Positions 41,497 through 51,250 are shown, counted from the first letter of the stretch. The stretch is DNA of 64,000 nt from Pseudomonadota bacterium (GCA_023433925.1 JAEYTO010000024.1:1-64000); one strand, 5' to 3'. Numbers and translations: made by a program. Notes: a model not told the origin generated them from the sequence alone.

Positions 41497-42459
41497 CTAT
41501 GCGCCCAGCTCGGCCAACAGGAGGGCGTGCTCGCGCAGGTAGGCGTAGGGCCGGGCCTCGCCGCGCGCCAGCTCCAGGGCCTCGGCGGTCCTGCCGGCCG
41601 CGGCCAGAACCTTGGCGCGGGCCGCCACCGCCGCCAGGGCCTGGCGGTCTCGCTCGGCCAGGGCCCGGTACTGGCGGCGAATACGCACTGCCTCCTGTCC
41701 GGCCTCGGGCCTGGAGGACAAGGAGCACGGCTCGCGCAAATAGATGCCCGTGACCACGGGCAGGTGCTCCAGGCTGAACCTGCGACCCAGGCGCAGCCAG
41801 AATTCCTGGTCCGCCATGGCCGTGTAGCGCTCCTGGAACCAGCCGATCCCGTCGTGCACGCTCCGCCGCCACATGGGGTGCGGCCCCACGCGGTTGGTTG
41901 CCAGGAGGTCCTCGTAGCTGTACTCGGGCCACCTGAACATATCGAAGGCCGGCTTGGCCAGGATGTCATCAAAGCCGTCGGCCGGATCGTCCGTGAGCAG
42001 CGTGTCGCCGTAGACCAGGGCCACGCCGGGATGGCGGTCCAGGTGTCCGGCCAGGGCGCGGCAGGCCTCGGGATGCAGCCGATCGTTGGTGCTGAAGGGC
42101 AGGATATGGCGGCCCGAGGCCCGACGGATGGCCAGGTTCCAGGCCGCGTATATGGAGATGCGCTCGGGGGCGCGCAGGTAGCGGATGGCGCCCCGGCTTT
42201 CCTGGAAACGGCGCACAATGTCGCGTTCGCCCTCGGGTGAGGCTGCGTCCACGATCACTATCTCAAGCCGATTTCCCAGGCTTTGGGCCGCCAGATCCGC
42301 AAGACAGCGCTCCATGCACGCGCCGGCTCTGTATGTCGAGACAATGGCCGTCACGGCGTAGTCGGCGGGCCGCCAGCCCGTGTCGTCGGCCTGGCAGGCG
42401 GCGATGCGCTCGTCCAGCAGGGGCTCGCGGCCTTTGAGGTAATTCAGGGATTCAGGCAT
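41497..42459 (-). CDS. Family 2 glycosyltransferase
   Basis: A 320-residue GT-A enzyme. VTAIVSTYRAGACMERCLAD near 36-55 is the nucleotide-sugar binding start, with EIVIVDAASPEGE near 66-78 and the acidic DQEFWLRLG near 218-226. A helical, TPR-like C-terminus follows (about 255-320, repeated A-x-A-L-E-L units). It probably transfers a sugar to an envelope glycan. A fragment of a related N-terminus lies just upstream. Confidence 0.85.
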   Translation of the reverse strand: MPESLNYLKGREPLLDERIAACQADDTGWRPADYAVTAIVSTYRAGACMERCLADLAAQSLGNRLEIVIVDAASPEGERDIVRRFQESRGAIRYLRAPERISIYAAWNLAIRRASGRHILPFSTNDRLHPEACRALAGHLDRHPGVALVYGDTLLTDDPADGFDDILAKPAFDMFRWPEYSYEDLLATNRVGPHPMWRRSVHDGIGWFQERYTAMADQEFWLRLGRRFSLEHLPVVTGIYLREPCSLSSRPEAGQEAVRIRRQYRALAERDRQALAAVAARAKVLAAAGRTAEALELARGEARPYAYLREHALLLAELGA

Positions 42460-42476
42460 CGGCGCAAGCTCCGGCT

Positions 42477-42572
42477 TCAGGGCCTGGCCTGCCCGAGCAG
42501 CCGGCGCGGGCAGGCCAGGCGGCGTTCGAGGTCAGGCTCGCGGCCCCGCATGTATTCCAAGTCCGCGGTCAT
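42477..42572 (-). pseudogene. Fragment of a second glycosyltransferase-like N-terminus
   Basis: A 31-codon frame, MTADLEYMRGREPDLERRLA..., parallels the glycosyltransferase start MPESLNYLKGREPLLDERIA residue for residue (shared pattern L-Y-x-x-GREP-L-x-x-R). No ribosome site precedes it, and it stops after the similarity fades. Best read as a truncated duplicate. Confidence 0.45.
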
Positions 42573-42761
42573 GTGTTTGTGTCGTGGGGCCCGCCCCGCG
42601 CGGGCTGCCGGCAGCCTAGCCCCGATCGCCTCGCGAGCCAAGCCCCAAGCGCCGGGCGGCATTTACCTTCCAGCGGTTTTCCTCTACAACGTGGGCCGCA
42701 GGAAGGGGCGGTCCCAAGGCCGTCTCCGCCAACCCCACCACACCCCTCGCGAGGTGCGCGC

Positions 42762-43937
42762 ATGAAGATCGCCTCCCGGCTGGCCAAGATCAAGCCTTCC
42801 GCCACCCTGGCCCTCAACGCCAAGACCCAGGAGATGCGCGCCCAGGGCCGCAACGTGGTCTCCCTGGCCGTGGGCGAGCCCGACTTCCCCACGCCCGAGC
42901 ACATCCGCCGGGCCGCCAAGGAGGCCATCGACGCGGGCTTCACGCGCTACACCGCCGTGCCCGGCATCCCGGAGCTGCGCAAGGCCGTGGCCGGCTACTA
43001 CGCGCGGTTCTACGGCATCGAGCCGCCCATGGAGGCGGCCATCGTCTCCAACGGCGGCAAGCAGGCCCTGTACAACCTGTTCATGGCCCTGCTCGATCCG
43101 GGCGACGAAGTGCTCGTGCCCGGTCCCTACTGGGTGAGCTACCCGGCCATGGTCGAGCTGGCCGACGCCCGGCCCGTCATCGTCAAGGCCGGAGCCGAGG
43201 CCGGCTTCAAGCTCTCCGTGGACGACCTGGAGCGCGCGCGCACGCCCAGGACGCGCATGCTCATCCTCAACACGCCATCCAATCCCACGGGCTGCCATTA
43301 CAGCCAGGAGGAAGTGGATGCCATCGCCCAGTGGGCGATCATGAACAACGTGTTCATCGTGGCCGACGAGGTCTACGATCGTCTCGTGTACGCCCCTGCC
43401 GAGCCCAGCTCCTTCTCCAGGTGGTGGCGGTCCAACCCCGAGCACGTGGCCATCGTGGGCGCGCTGTCCAAGACCTTCGCCATGACCGGCTGGCGCCTGG
43501 GCTTCACCCTGGCCCATCCCGATCTGGTCAAGACCCTGACCAAGATCCAGGGCCAGTCCACCTCCAACGTCTGCTCCATCACTCAGAAGGCGGCCCTGGC
43601 GGCCCTGACCGGCCCCTGGGACATCGTGGAGGAGATGAAGGCGGCCTTTATCCGCCGCCGCGACATGGTCCTGGACGCCATCGCCGGCTGGCCCGGAGCC
43701 GTCTGCCCCAAGCCCGACGGGGCCTTCTACGTCTTCCCGAACCTGCGCGCATTCATGAAGGGCGACACGCCCGACTCCGCCAGCCTGTGCCAGAAGATCC
43801 TGGAGCAGGCCGAGGTGGCCCTGGTGCCCGGCTCGGCCTTTGGCGACGACGACTGCGTGCGCTTCTCCTACGCTCTGGACGATGCGACCCTGGCCCGCTC
43901 CATGGACAAGGTCGGCGGAATTCTTATCAAAGGATGA
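42762..43937 (+). CDS. Class I/II pyridoxal-phosphate aminotransferase (aspartate-type)
   Basis: A 391-residue fold-type I aminotransferase. SVLEPDF-like SLAVGEPDFPTP near 30, NTPSNPTG near 170-177, the ADEVYD aspartate strand, and the PLP lysine in ALSKTFAMTGWRLGF near 237 are all present. The layout matches bacterial aspartate aminotransferase of the Ig type (transfer between aspartate/glutamate and 2-oxoacids), but related aminotransferases cannot be excluded. ATG 42762 follows CGAGGTG. A strong terminator follows. Confidence 0.9.
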   Translation: MKIASRLAKIKPSATLALNAKTQEMRAQGRNVVSLAVGEPDFPTPEHIRRAAKEAIDAGFTRYTAVPGIPELRKAVAGYYARFYGIEPPMEAAIVSNGGKQALYNLFMALLDPGDEVLVPGPYWVSYPAMVELADARPVIVKAGAEAGFKLSVDDLERARTPRTRMLILNTPSNPTGCHYSQEEVDAIAQWAIMNNVFIVADEVYDRLVYAPAEPSSFSRWWRSNPEHVAIVGALSKTFAMTGWRLGFTLAHPDLVKTLTKIQGQSTSNVCSITQKAALAALTGPWDIVEEMKAAFIRRRDMVLDAIAGWPGAVCPKPDGAFYVFPNLRAFMKGDTPDSASLCQKILEQAEVALVPGSAFGDDDCVRFSYALDDATLARSMDKVGGILIKG

Positions 43938-43940
43938 TCC

Positions 43941-43970
43941 GCGGGGGCGGCCTCGGCCGCCCCCGCCTTT
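43941..43970 (+). terminator. Terminator of the aminotransferase gene
   Basis: Perfect 12-bp GCGGGGGCGGCC/GGCCGCCCCCGC stem starting 4 bp after the stop, then CTTT. Confidence 0.75.
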
Positions 43971-44063
43971 CGCGCCCATAGGCGGGCGCCCGCGCCGCTC
44001 GGCCAGGGGCCGCGCGTCACACGGCCAGACCTGGCCACGAGAGGCCACCCAGCGACCGACGCC

Positions 44064-45515
44064 ATGACTCCCGACCCACGCAAGAAAGCCGCCGGGGCAA
44101 GCCCGTTTCAGCTCGTCAAGCTCCTGTCCTGGAGCTTCTTCGTGCTCATCCTGGGCTTCAATCTCATCCTGTCCATCTTCCTGGCCGACTACGCCAAGCG
44201 CACCCTTCTGGAGAAGCAGGAAGAGTTCGCCCTCCTGCTGGCCGAGAACCTGAACCATCAGATCTTCCAACGCTTCACCCTGCCCACGCTCATCGGCTTC
44301 GGCCGCATCCAGCTGCGCCAGAAAGCCCAGTACGAGCGCCTCGACAAGACGGTCAAATCGACCATCCACAGCTTCCACGTGCTCGAGGTGCGCATCTACG
44401 ATTTCGAGCAGACCGTGTCCTATTCCACGAACCCGGCCCTGGTGGGCGAAAGCGACTTGGCAGGCCACGCGGTCAAGGCCGCCCTGGAAAGCGGCCAGCA
44501 CAGCTTCGAGGTCATCAACTTCTACCCGACCTACAGGGCCTTCCTGCGCGCGGAGCTGAACCAGGGCAGCGTCGTCATGCGCACGGTCTACACCCTGCGC
44601 GCGGAGCGTCGGCTGGACGCCCCGGAGCGCGCCGGGCCCATTATCGGCGTGCTCGAATTCACCCAGGACATCACCGACGTCCACAGCACGGTTATCTACT
44701 TCCAGCGCATCATCATCCTGGCCTCGCTCGTGTCTTCCCTGGGGCTGTTCTTCATGCTCCTGCTCATGATCCGCCGCGCCGATCGCCTGGCCGCGCAGCG
44801 CGCGCGGGAAAAGGAGCTCCTGGAGCGCGACCTGCACCAGAGCGAGAAGATGGCCAGCATGGGCCGCATGGTCTCGGGGATAGCCCACGAGATACGCAAC
44901 CCGCTGGGCATCATCCGCTCCAGCGCCGAGCTTCTGCTCGGCAAGTCCAGGCGCGAGGATCCACAGGGCGCCAACACGCGCATCCTGCAGGCCATCTTCG
45001 ACGAATCCAAGCGCCTGTCACGCACGGTCAACGACTTCCTGGACTACGCCCGGCCCAAGCCGCCCAGGCTCGATAAGGTGGATGTGACCCAGGTTCTGGA
45101 CCAGGTGGCCACGTTCCTGGAATCGAAGCTCCAGCAGCAGGGCGTGACCCTCGTCCGGGACTATGCGCCCGGCGCCATGGTCATGGGTGACCGCGACCTG
45201 CTCTACCGCGCCTTCTACAACCTCGTGGCCAACGCTCTGGAGGCCATGAACGGCCCGGGCAGGGTCAGGCTCGCGGTGGACGCCAGCGACAGGCATGTCA
45301 TGGTGAACATCGAGGACACCGGGCCGGGCTTCGCCCCGGAGGCCATGGAGAAGCTCCGCGATCCCTTCTTCACAACCAAGGACACGGGCACGGGACTTGG
45401 CCTGACCATCGTGGACACGATCCTGCAAGGGCACGGCGCCCAGATGCGCCTGGGCAACAACCCGGAGCAGGGCGCCCGTGTCGAGATCGTCTTCCCGGCC
45501 CAAGCCGAGAGGTAA
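44064..45515 (+). CDS. Membrane sensor histidine kinase (NtrB/ZraS-like)
   Basis: A 483-residue kinase. TM1 at about 18-42, a periplasmic sensor (about 43-210, dCache-like: VRIYDFEQTVSYSTNPALVG), TM2 at about 213-236, then HisKA with the phosphorylated His in GIAHEIRNPLG near 275, and HATPase (NLVANALEAM, EDTGPGF, GTGLGLT). It forms an operon with the next NtrC-type regulator, 6 bp apart. The signal is unknown. No ribosome site is obvious before ATG 44064. Confidence 0.9.
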   Translation: MTPDPRKKAAGASPFQLVKLLSWSFFVLILGFNLILSIFLADYAKRTLLEKQEEFALLLAENLNHQIFQRFTLPTLIGFGRIQLRQKAQYERLDKTVKSTIHSFHVLEVRIYDFEQTVSYSTNPALVGESDLAGHAVKAALESGQHSFEVINFYPTYRAFLRAELNQGSVVMRTVYTLRAERRLDAPERAGPIIGVLEFTQDITDVHSTVIYFQRIIILASLVSSLGLFFMLLLMIRRADRLAAQRAREKELLERDLHQSEKMASMGRMVSGIAHEIRNPLGIIRSSAELLLGKSRREDPQGANTRILQAIFDESKRLSRTVNDFLDYARPKPPRLDKVDVTQVLDQVATFLESKLQQQGVTLVRDYAPGAMVMGDRDLLYRAFYNLVANALEAMNGPGRVRLAVDASDRHVMVNIEDTGPGFAPEAMEKLRDPFFTTKDTGTGLGLTIVDTILQGHGAQMRLGNNPEQGARVEIVFPAQAER

Positions 45516-45521
45516 TCGCCC

Positions 45522-46895
45522 ATGGCCGACACCATACTGGTCATCGATGACGAGCAGAACTACCTGCTCATCCTGAGCGCCTTGCTCGAAGACCAAGGCT
45601 ACAAGGTCACGGGCATCCCCGACCCCGAGACCGCCTTGGCCTACCTGGAGGAGTCCGAGGTTGACGTGGTCATCACGGACATGAAGATGCCCAAGCTCTC
45701 GGGCCAGGCCGTGCTCGAGCACGTCAAGCGCAACTACCCGCACATCCCCGTGCTCATCATGACGGCCTTCGGCTCCATCGAGGCCGCCGTGGAGGCCATG
45801 AAGATCGGCGCCTTCGACTACATCTCCAAGCCCTTCTCCAACGACGAGCTGCTCCTGTCCGTGGCCAAGGCCGTGCAGTTCGCCCACGCCCAGCAGCAAA
45901 ACCGGCTGCTCCTGGAGTCCATGAGCCAGCAGTTCGGCGTGGGCAACATCATCGGCTCAAGCCGCGCCATGCGCCGGGTGCTCGAAATGATCCAGCGCGC
46001 GGCCCCGAGCAAGTCCACGGTGCTCATCTCCGGCGAGTCCGGCACGGGCAAGGAGCTCGTGGCCAAGGCCATCCACCTGTCCTCGCCGCGCAAGGATCAG
46101 CCTTTTGTCTCGGTCAACTGCATGGCCCTCAACCCCGGCGTGCTCGAAAGCGAGCTTTTCGGTCACGAGAAGGGCTCGTTCACCGGAGCCGTGGCCCGGC
46201 GGCGCGGCCGTTTCGAGCTGGCCGACGGCGGCACGCTCTTCCTGGACGAGATCGGCGAGCTGTCGCCGGAGATGCAGGTCAAGCTCCTGCGCGTGCTCCA
46301 GGAGCGGCGCTTCGAGCGCGTCGGCGGCGTGGAGCCCATCGAGGTCGACATCCGCGTGGTGGCCGCCACGAACAAGAACCTGCCGCGCGCGGTCGCCGAC
46401 GGCGCATTCCGCGAGGACCTCTTCTACCGGCTCAACGTGGTGCACATCGAGATGCCGCCGCTGCGGGAGCGCCGCGAGGACATCCCGATCCTGGCCGTGC
46501 ACTTCCTGCAACGCTACGCGCGCGAGAACCACAAAAGCTTCAAGGGCTTCAGCCCCGACGCCCTGGACTATCTCCAGGGCTTCGACTGGCCGGGCAACGT
46601 GCGCCAACTTGAGAACGCCATTGAGCGCAGCGTGGTGCTCGCCGATTCCGACATGATCGGCGTGGAGGACCTGCCCGCCGAGATCAAGGACGAGGAGGCC
46701 CAGTACAAATCGGCCGTGGACATGCTCCCCACGCGCATCAACCTGCCGGACACCCTGGAGAAGATCGAGGCAGCGCTCATCCGCAGGGCCCTGGCCAAGT
46801 CCGAGTTCGTGCAGGTCAAGGCGGCGGACCTGCTGGGCATCTCCAAGAGCCTGCTCCAGTACAAGCTCAAGAAGTACAAGATCACCGTGCATTAG
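45522..46895 (+). CDS. Sigma54-dependent response regulator (NtrC family)
   Basis: A 457-residue activator: receiver (about 4-118; Asp in ITDMKMP), AAA+ (about 145-375; [14 protein letters not shown] in place of GAFTGA, DEIGELS) and a Fis helix-turn-helix end ([17 protein letters not shown]). The GSFTGA loop still contacts sigma54 in several family members. Partner of the kinase at 44064; it presumably activates sigma54-dependent genes elsewhere. Confidence 0.93.
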   Translation: MADTILVIDDEQNYLLILSALLEDQGYKVTGIPDPETALAYLEESEVDVVITDMKMPKLSGQAVLEHVKRNYPHIPVLIMTAFGSIEAAVEAMKIGAFDYISKPFSNDELLLSVAKAVQFAHAQQQNRLLLESMSQQFGVGNIIGSSRAMRRVLEMIQRAAPSKSTVLISGESGTGKELVAKAIHLSSPRKDQPFVSVNCMALNPGVLESELFGHEKGSFTGAVARRRGRFELADGGTLFLDEIGELSPEMQVKLLRVLQERRFERVGGVEPIEVDIRVVAATNKNLPRAVADGAFREDLFYRLNVVHIEMPPLRERREDIPILAVHFLQRYARENHKSFKGFSPDALDYLQGFDWPGNVRQLENAIERSVVLADSDMIGVEDLPAEIKDEEAQYKSAVDMLPTRINLPDTLEKIEAALIRRALAKSEFVQVKAADLLGISKSLLQYKLKKYKITVH

Positions 46896-46977
46896 GCTTT
46901 GCCCGCTATTCCAGCCACGCGTCTGGACGTCGGACCGGGTCCGCGCCTCCCTGGCGCTCGTCCCATAACCATCAACC

Positions 46978-47859
46978 ATGGATGAAACGCGCCAAGTGAC
47001 ACCGAAATCCGTCATCTCCATCCAATCGCACGTCGCCTTCGGCCACGTCGGCAACGCCTCGGCCGTCTTCCCCCTCCAGCGCCTGGGCTTCGAGGTCTGG
47101 CCCATCATGACCGTGCAGTTCTCCAACCACACGGGCTACGGCGCATGGACCGGCCAGGTCTTCACGCCGGAGCACATCGCCAGCCTCGTGGACGGCATGC
47201 GCCAGCGTGGGGCCTTGGACGAGTGCAGCGCCGTGCTCTCCGGCTACATGGGCGACGCGGCCCTGGGCCAGGCCATCCTGAGCCTGCGCGACGAGGTCAA
47301 GCGCAACAACCCGCAAGCGCTGTACGTCTGCGATCCGGTCATGGGCGACGTTGGCCGGGGCATCTTCGTGCGGCCGGGCATCCCCGAGCTCATGCGCGAT
47401 CTCGTGGCGCCGGCCGCCGACGTCATCACCCCCAACCAGTTCGAGCTGGAGCTGCTGACCGGCGTGCGGGTTCACCATCTGCGCGACGCCCTGGAAGGCG
47501 CGCGCAAGGTCATGGCCATGGGGCCGTCCGTGGTGCTCGTGACCAGCCTGCACCACGACGAAACTCCGGCCGACCGCATCGAGATGCTCGCCATGACCAG
47601 GGCCGGAGCCTGGGTGACCTCCACGCCCCTGCTGCCCGTCACGCCCGCGCCCAACGGAGCCGGCGACGCCCTGGCCGCCCTGTTCCTGGGCCATCTGCTG
47701 CACGGTCGTCCCGTGCCCGAGGCCCTGGCCAGGTCCACGGCCGGCATCTACGCCATCTTCGAGGCCACGCATGCCGCCGGCACCCGCGAACTGCAACTCA
47801 TCGCCGCCCAGGATCGCCTGGCCGGCGGCGATGGCGTGCCGCTCCGGCAGGTGGCCTGA
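46978..47859 (+). CDS. pdxY: Pyridoxal kinase
   Basis: A 293-residue ribokinase-family enzyme that phosphorylates pyridoxal to PLP (vitamin B6 salvage). The N-terminal [20 protein letters not shown] and [14 protein letters not shown] are family signatures; CDPVMGD and the catalytic-loop [10 protein letters not shown] near 223-232 are present. No other B6 genes are adjacent. The gene is followed by a double-hairpin repeat. Confidence 0.93.
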   Translation: MDETRQVTPKSVISIQSHVAFGHVGNASAVFPLQRLGFEVWPIMTVQFSNHTGYGAWTGQVFTPEHIASLVDGMRQRGALDECSAVLSGYMGDAALGQAILSLRDEVKRNNPQALYVCDPVMGDVGRGIFVRPGIPELMRDLVAPAADVITPNQFELELLTGVRVHHLRDALEGARKVMAMGPSVVLVTSLHHDETPADRIEMLAMTRAGAWVTSTPLLPVTPAPNGAGDALAALFLGHLLHGRPVPEALARSTAGIYAIFEATHAAGTRELQLIAAQDRLAGGDGVPLRQVA

Positions 47860-47876
47860 GTCGGAAAGGCATGAAC

Positions 47877-47938
47877 GTGAGGAGGGCGCCGCCCTCCTCA
47901 CACTCCACCCGCCAAGGGCCCCGGGCCCTTGGAACCCG
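47877..47938 (+). repeat. Dispersed double-hairpin repeat, copy E
   Basis: Hairpin 1 is an 11-bp perfect stem (GTGAGGAGGGC/GCCCTCCTCAC). It is followed by ACTCCACCCG and hairpin 2 CCAAGGGCC/GGCCCTTGG, ending GGAACCCGCG. It lies 17 bp after pdxY. The rest of the gap to 48178 shows only promoter-like sequence. Confidence 0.75.
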
Positions 47939-48178
47939 CGTTTCCCCGCTGGCGAGCCCATGCCGGCGGCGGCCTTGAGCGGCCCCCAGCATTCCGCAAA
48001 TGAAATTGGCGGCGCAGGAGACCAATCCTGGCGTGCTCCTCCGCCGCGAGAGTATGATTGAGCGGCCTCTCTCGGGCCATCCGCGAAGCGCTCTTGAACA
48101 GCGGGCCGCGAAGCCTTATCTAGTGGAATCCCTTTCCGCATATTCAGCAATGCGCGGCCCGAGGCCGTGCGGGTAAGA

Positions 48179-51100
48179 ATGACTTCAGCCATCCACGATC
48201 TTCTGGACAATCTCGCCAGGGCCGACCCCTATGAGGACCAGATAGTCCACCACGAGGTGCTCCCCGAACGGGCCGAGATCCTGGCCGACACGCGCCGGCC
48301 ATGGCCAAGGCTCGTGCAGGGGCTGCTCGCGGCGCGCGGCATCTCCAGGCTTTACGGCCATCAGGCCGCGGCCTGCGACCTCGTGCGCGCCGGCCGCCAT
48401 GTGGTGGCCGCCACGCCCACGGCCAGCGGCAAGTCCCTCGTCTACACCCTGCCGGTCATTGAGCAGGCCCTGGCCATGCCCGACTCCAAGGCTTTGTGGC
48501 TCTTTCCGCTCAAGGCCCTGGCCCAGGACCAGTTGCGCTCCTTCGCCGAACTGACGGCCTTGTTGCCGCCCGACGTAAGGCCCCAGGCCGCCGTTTACGA
48601 CGGCGACACGTCCGATCACCGCCGCCGCAAGCTCCGCGAGGAGCCGCCCGGCGTTCTGCTGACCAACCCCGAGATGCTCCACCTGTCACTGCTCCCGCAT
48701 CATGGGGCCTGGGCCGCCTTCTGGGCCGGACTGACGCACGTGGTGGTGGACGAGGTGCACACCTATCGCGGGGTCATGGGCTCGCACATGGCCATGGTCT
48801 TCCGCCGCGCCCTGCGCATGTGCCGCTATTACGGCTCGAGCCCCACCTTCGTGTTCTGCTCCGCGACCATCGGCAACCCGGCCGAGCTGGCCAGGCAGCT
48901 CACGGGCCTGGACGCACAGGTGATCACCGAGAGCGGCGCGCCCCAGGGCCGCCGCCACTTCCTGTTCATGGACCCGGCCGCGAGCGCGGCCACGGCCGCC
49001 ATCCGCGTGCTGCGCAAGGCCTTGGACCGGGGTCTGCGCACCATCGTCTACTGCCAGTCGCGCAAGATGACCGAGCTCATCGCCATCTGGGCCGCCGAGA
49101 AGTCCGGCGAGCACAAGGAGCGCATCAGCGCCTACCGCGCCGGCTTCCTGCCCGAGGAGCGCCGCGAGATCGAGGCGCGCATGGCCTCCGGCGAACTCCT
49201 GGCCGTGGTGACCACGAGCGCCCTGGAGCTTGGCATCGACATCGGCTCGCTCGACCTGTGCATCCTGGTGGGCTATCCGGGCACGGTCATGGCCACGCTC
49301 CAGCGCGGCGGCCGCGTGGGCCGGCAGCAGCAGGAGTCGGCCGTGGTCATGATCGCCCAGGAGGACGCCCTGGATCAGTATTTCCTGCGCCATCCCCAGG
49401 ACTTCTTCACCCGGCCGCCCGAGTCCGCCGTGCTCAACCCGGCCAACCCGGTCATCGTGGCCCGCCATCTGGACTGCGCCGCCGCCGAGCTGGCCTTGCG
49501 CGCGGACGAGCCGCTACTGGCCGAGCCCGGCATCCGCCAGGTGGCCGAGTCCATGCTCGCCCAAGGCACGCTCCTCCAGTCCGCCGACGGCCGCCTGATA
49601 TACTCCCGGCGTAAGCGGCCCCACCACGAGGTGGACCTGCGCGGCGCGGGCGGGAGCCTGGTCATCGAGGTGGACGGCCAGGTCATCGGCCAGATGGACG
49701 AGCACCGCGCCATGCGCGAGGCCCACGACGGCGCGGTCTATCTGCACCGGGGCGAGACCTACGTGGTGGATACCCTCGACCTGCCCGGCCGCAAGGCCCT
49801 GGCCCGCAAGGCCCGCGTGGGCTACTACACGCGCGTGCGCGGCCAGAAGGAGACCGAGATCCTTGAATCCCACGGCTCGCGCCAGGTGCTCGCCGCCCGC
49901 GTGCACCACGGGCGGCTGCGCGTCACCGAGACCATCACGGGCTACGAAAAGCGTCGCGTCAACGACGGCAAGCTGCTGACCATCGTGCCCCTGGACCTGC
50001 CGCCCAGCTCCTTCGAGACCGACGGCCTGTGGATCGAGGTTTCTCCCGACATCCAGGCCGCGGCCGAGGAGGAGCGCCACCACTTCATGGGCGGCATCCA
50101 TGCCGTGGAGCACGCGGCCATTGGCATCCTGCCGCTCATGGTCATGTGCGACCGCGACGACCTGGGCGGCATCTCCACGCCTTTCCATCCGCACGTGGGC
50201 TCGGCGGCGGTCTTCGTCTACGACGGCGCTCCCGGCGGCGTGGGGCTGTCGCGCCTGGCCTTCGCCAAGGCCGAGGAGGTCCTGCTCAAGACCCTGTCCG
50301 TGGTCCGCGAGTGCCCCTGCGAGCTGGGCTGCCCGTCCTGCGTGCACTCGCCCAAGTGCGGCTCGGGCAACCGGCCCATAGCCAAGGACGCCGCCGTGTT
50401 TGTCCTGGAGCGTCTTTGCGGCGAATCGGGGAGGGCGCTGCCCTCCCCGAACCCCTCCCGCCAGGGGCCACGGGCCCCTGGACCCCGCGGTGTCCCGGAG
50501 GATCGAGCCGGCGAAGACACCGGCTCGATTCTCCGGGAACGTGGTTCCTCCGGCGGCCTTGCGCCGGAGGAACCACCGGCGTTCTTCCCGATCGCGCCCG
50601 AGGCGTCGGCGGGGTCTGCCGTCCACCATGCGTCCGGCCGCAACTCGGGGGGTCCGGGGGGAATGATCCCCCCCGGCGGGGGTTCGGGGGCAGAGCCCCT
50701 GATTCCTCTTCGCTTCGCGGTCCTCGACGTGGAGACCCGCCGCTCCGCCGCCGAGGTCGGCGGCTGGAGCAGGGCGCGCGACATGGGCGTGAGCGTGGCC
50801 GTGGTCTACGACTCGGGCACGGGCACGTTCCACCGCTTCGGACAGGATGAGTTGGACGGCCTGTGCGAGATCTTGTCGGGCATGAAGCTCGTGGTGGGCT
50901 TCAACGTGCGGCGTTTCGACTACGCGGTCCTGGCGGGCTGCGTGAAGTACGACTTCGGGCGGCTCAGGACCCTGGACATGCTTGAGCACGTCAAGCGGCG
51001 GCTGGGCTACAGGCTGTCGCTGGACCACCTGGCCCAGGCCACGCTGGGCGCGAGCAAGTCCGCCGACGGCCTGCAAGCCCTGGAGTGGTGGAAGCAGGGC

Positions 51101-51250
51101 CGGCTGGAGGAGATCGCGACGTACTGCCAGGCGGATGTGGCCATCACGCGGGATCTGTACCTGTTCGGCCGCGACAAGGGCTACGTCCTGTTCAGGAACA
51201 AGGCCGGCAACGTCGTGCGCCTGCCGGTGGACTGGCGGGCCGGGACTTGA
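48179..51250 (+). CDS. MrfA (YprA)-like DEAD/DEAH helicase fused to an MrfB (YprB)-like exonuclease domain
   Basis: A 1023-residue protein. Helicase core: ATPTASGKSL (near 80), VVVDEVHTYRG, VFCSATIG, and motif VI QRGGRVGRQ. A DUF1998-like region follows, with a four-Cys zinc site (CPCELGCPSC...CGSG, near 705-730). Residues about 750-841 are a low-complexity Pro/Gly/Ser linker. The last 180 residues are a DEDD/RNase H-like exonuclease (DVETRR, NVRRFDYAVL, YCQADVAITRDLY). In Bacillus subtilis MrfA and MrfB are separate proteins that repair mitomycin C lesions; here they form one chain. ATG 48179 is chosen over GTG 48167. Confidence 0.85.
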   Translation: MTSAIHDLLDNLARADPYEDQIVHHEVLPERAEILADTRRPWPRLVQGLLAARGISRLYGHQAAACDLVRAGRHVVAATPTASGKSLVYTLPVIEQALAMPDSKALWLFPLKALAQDQLRSFAELTALLPPDVRPQAAVYDGDTSDHRRRKLREEPPGVLLTNPEMLHLSLLPHHGAWAAFWAGLTHVVVDEVHTYRGVMGSHMAMVFRRALRMCRYYGSSPTFVFCSATIGNPAELARQLTGLDAQVITESGAPQGRRHFLFMDPAASAATAAIRVLRKALDRGLRTIVYCQSRKMTELIAIWAAEKSGEHKERISAYRAGFLPEERREIEARMASGELLAVVTTSALELGIDIGSLDLCILVGYPGTVMATLQRGGRVGRQQQESAVVMIAQEDALDQYFLRHPQDFFTRPPESAVLNPANPVIVARHLDCAAAELALRADEPLLAEPGIRQVAESMLAQGTLLQSADGRLIYSRRKRPHHEVDLRGAGGSLVIEVDGQVIGQMDEHRAMREAHDGAVYLHRGETYVVDTLDLPGRKALARKARVGYYTRVRGQKETEILESHGSRQVLAARVHHGRLRVTETITGYEKRRVNDGKLLTIVPLDLPPSSFETDGLWIEVSPDIQAAAEEERHHFMGGIHAVEHAAIGILPLMVMCDRDDLGGISTPFHPHVGSAAVFVYDGAPGGVGLSRLAFAKAEEVLLKTLSVVRECPCELGCPSCVHSPKCGSGNRPIAKDAAVFVLERLCGESGRALPSPNPSRQGPRAPGPRGVPEDRAGEDTGSILRERGSSGGLAPEEPPAFFPIAPEASAGSAVHHASGRNSGGPGGMIPPGGGSGAEPLIPLRFAVLDVETRRSAAEVGGWSRARDMGVSVAVVYDSGTGTFHRFGQDELDGLCEILSGMKLVVGFNVRRFDYAVLAGCVKYDFGRLRTLDMLEHVKRRLGYRLSLDHLAQATLGASKSADGLQALEWWKQGRLEEIATYCQADVAITRDLYLFGRDKGYVLFRNKAGNVVRLPVDWRAGT
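50427..50703. repeat. Inverted pair of double-hairpin repeats inside the helicase-exonuclease gene
   Basis: Copy F (50427-50487: CGGGGAGGGC/GCCCTCCCCG, then CCAGGGGCC/GGCCCCTGG) faces copy G (50646-50703) in the opposite direction. Between them lie an 18-bp hairpin with one G-T mismatch (50494-50511 with 50520-50537) and a 14-bp perfect hairpin (50542-50555 with 50562-50575). All of it is read in frame and encodes the linker between the helicase and exonuclease parts. Confidence 0.8.

Noticed and set aside
42684..44888. A 734-codon minus-strand frame over the aminotransferase and kinase genes
   Set aside because: It crosses two well-supported genes and a terminator; typical high-GC antisense open frame.
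48496..49614. A second long plus-strand frame inside the helicase gene
   Set aside because: Frame-shifted shadow; Arg/Gly/Pro-rich without domains, while the main frame has all helicase motifs.
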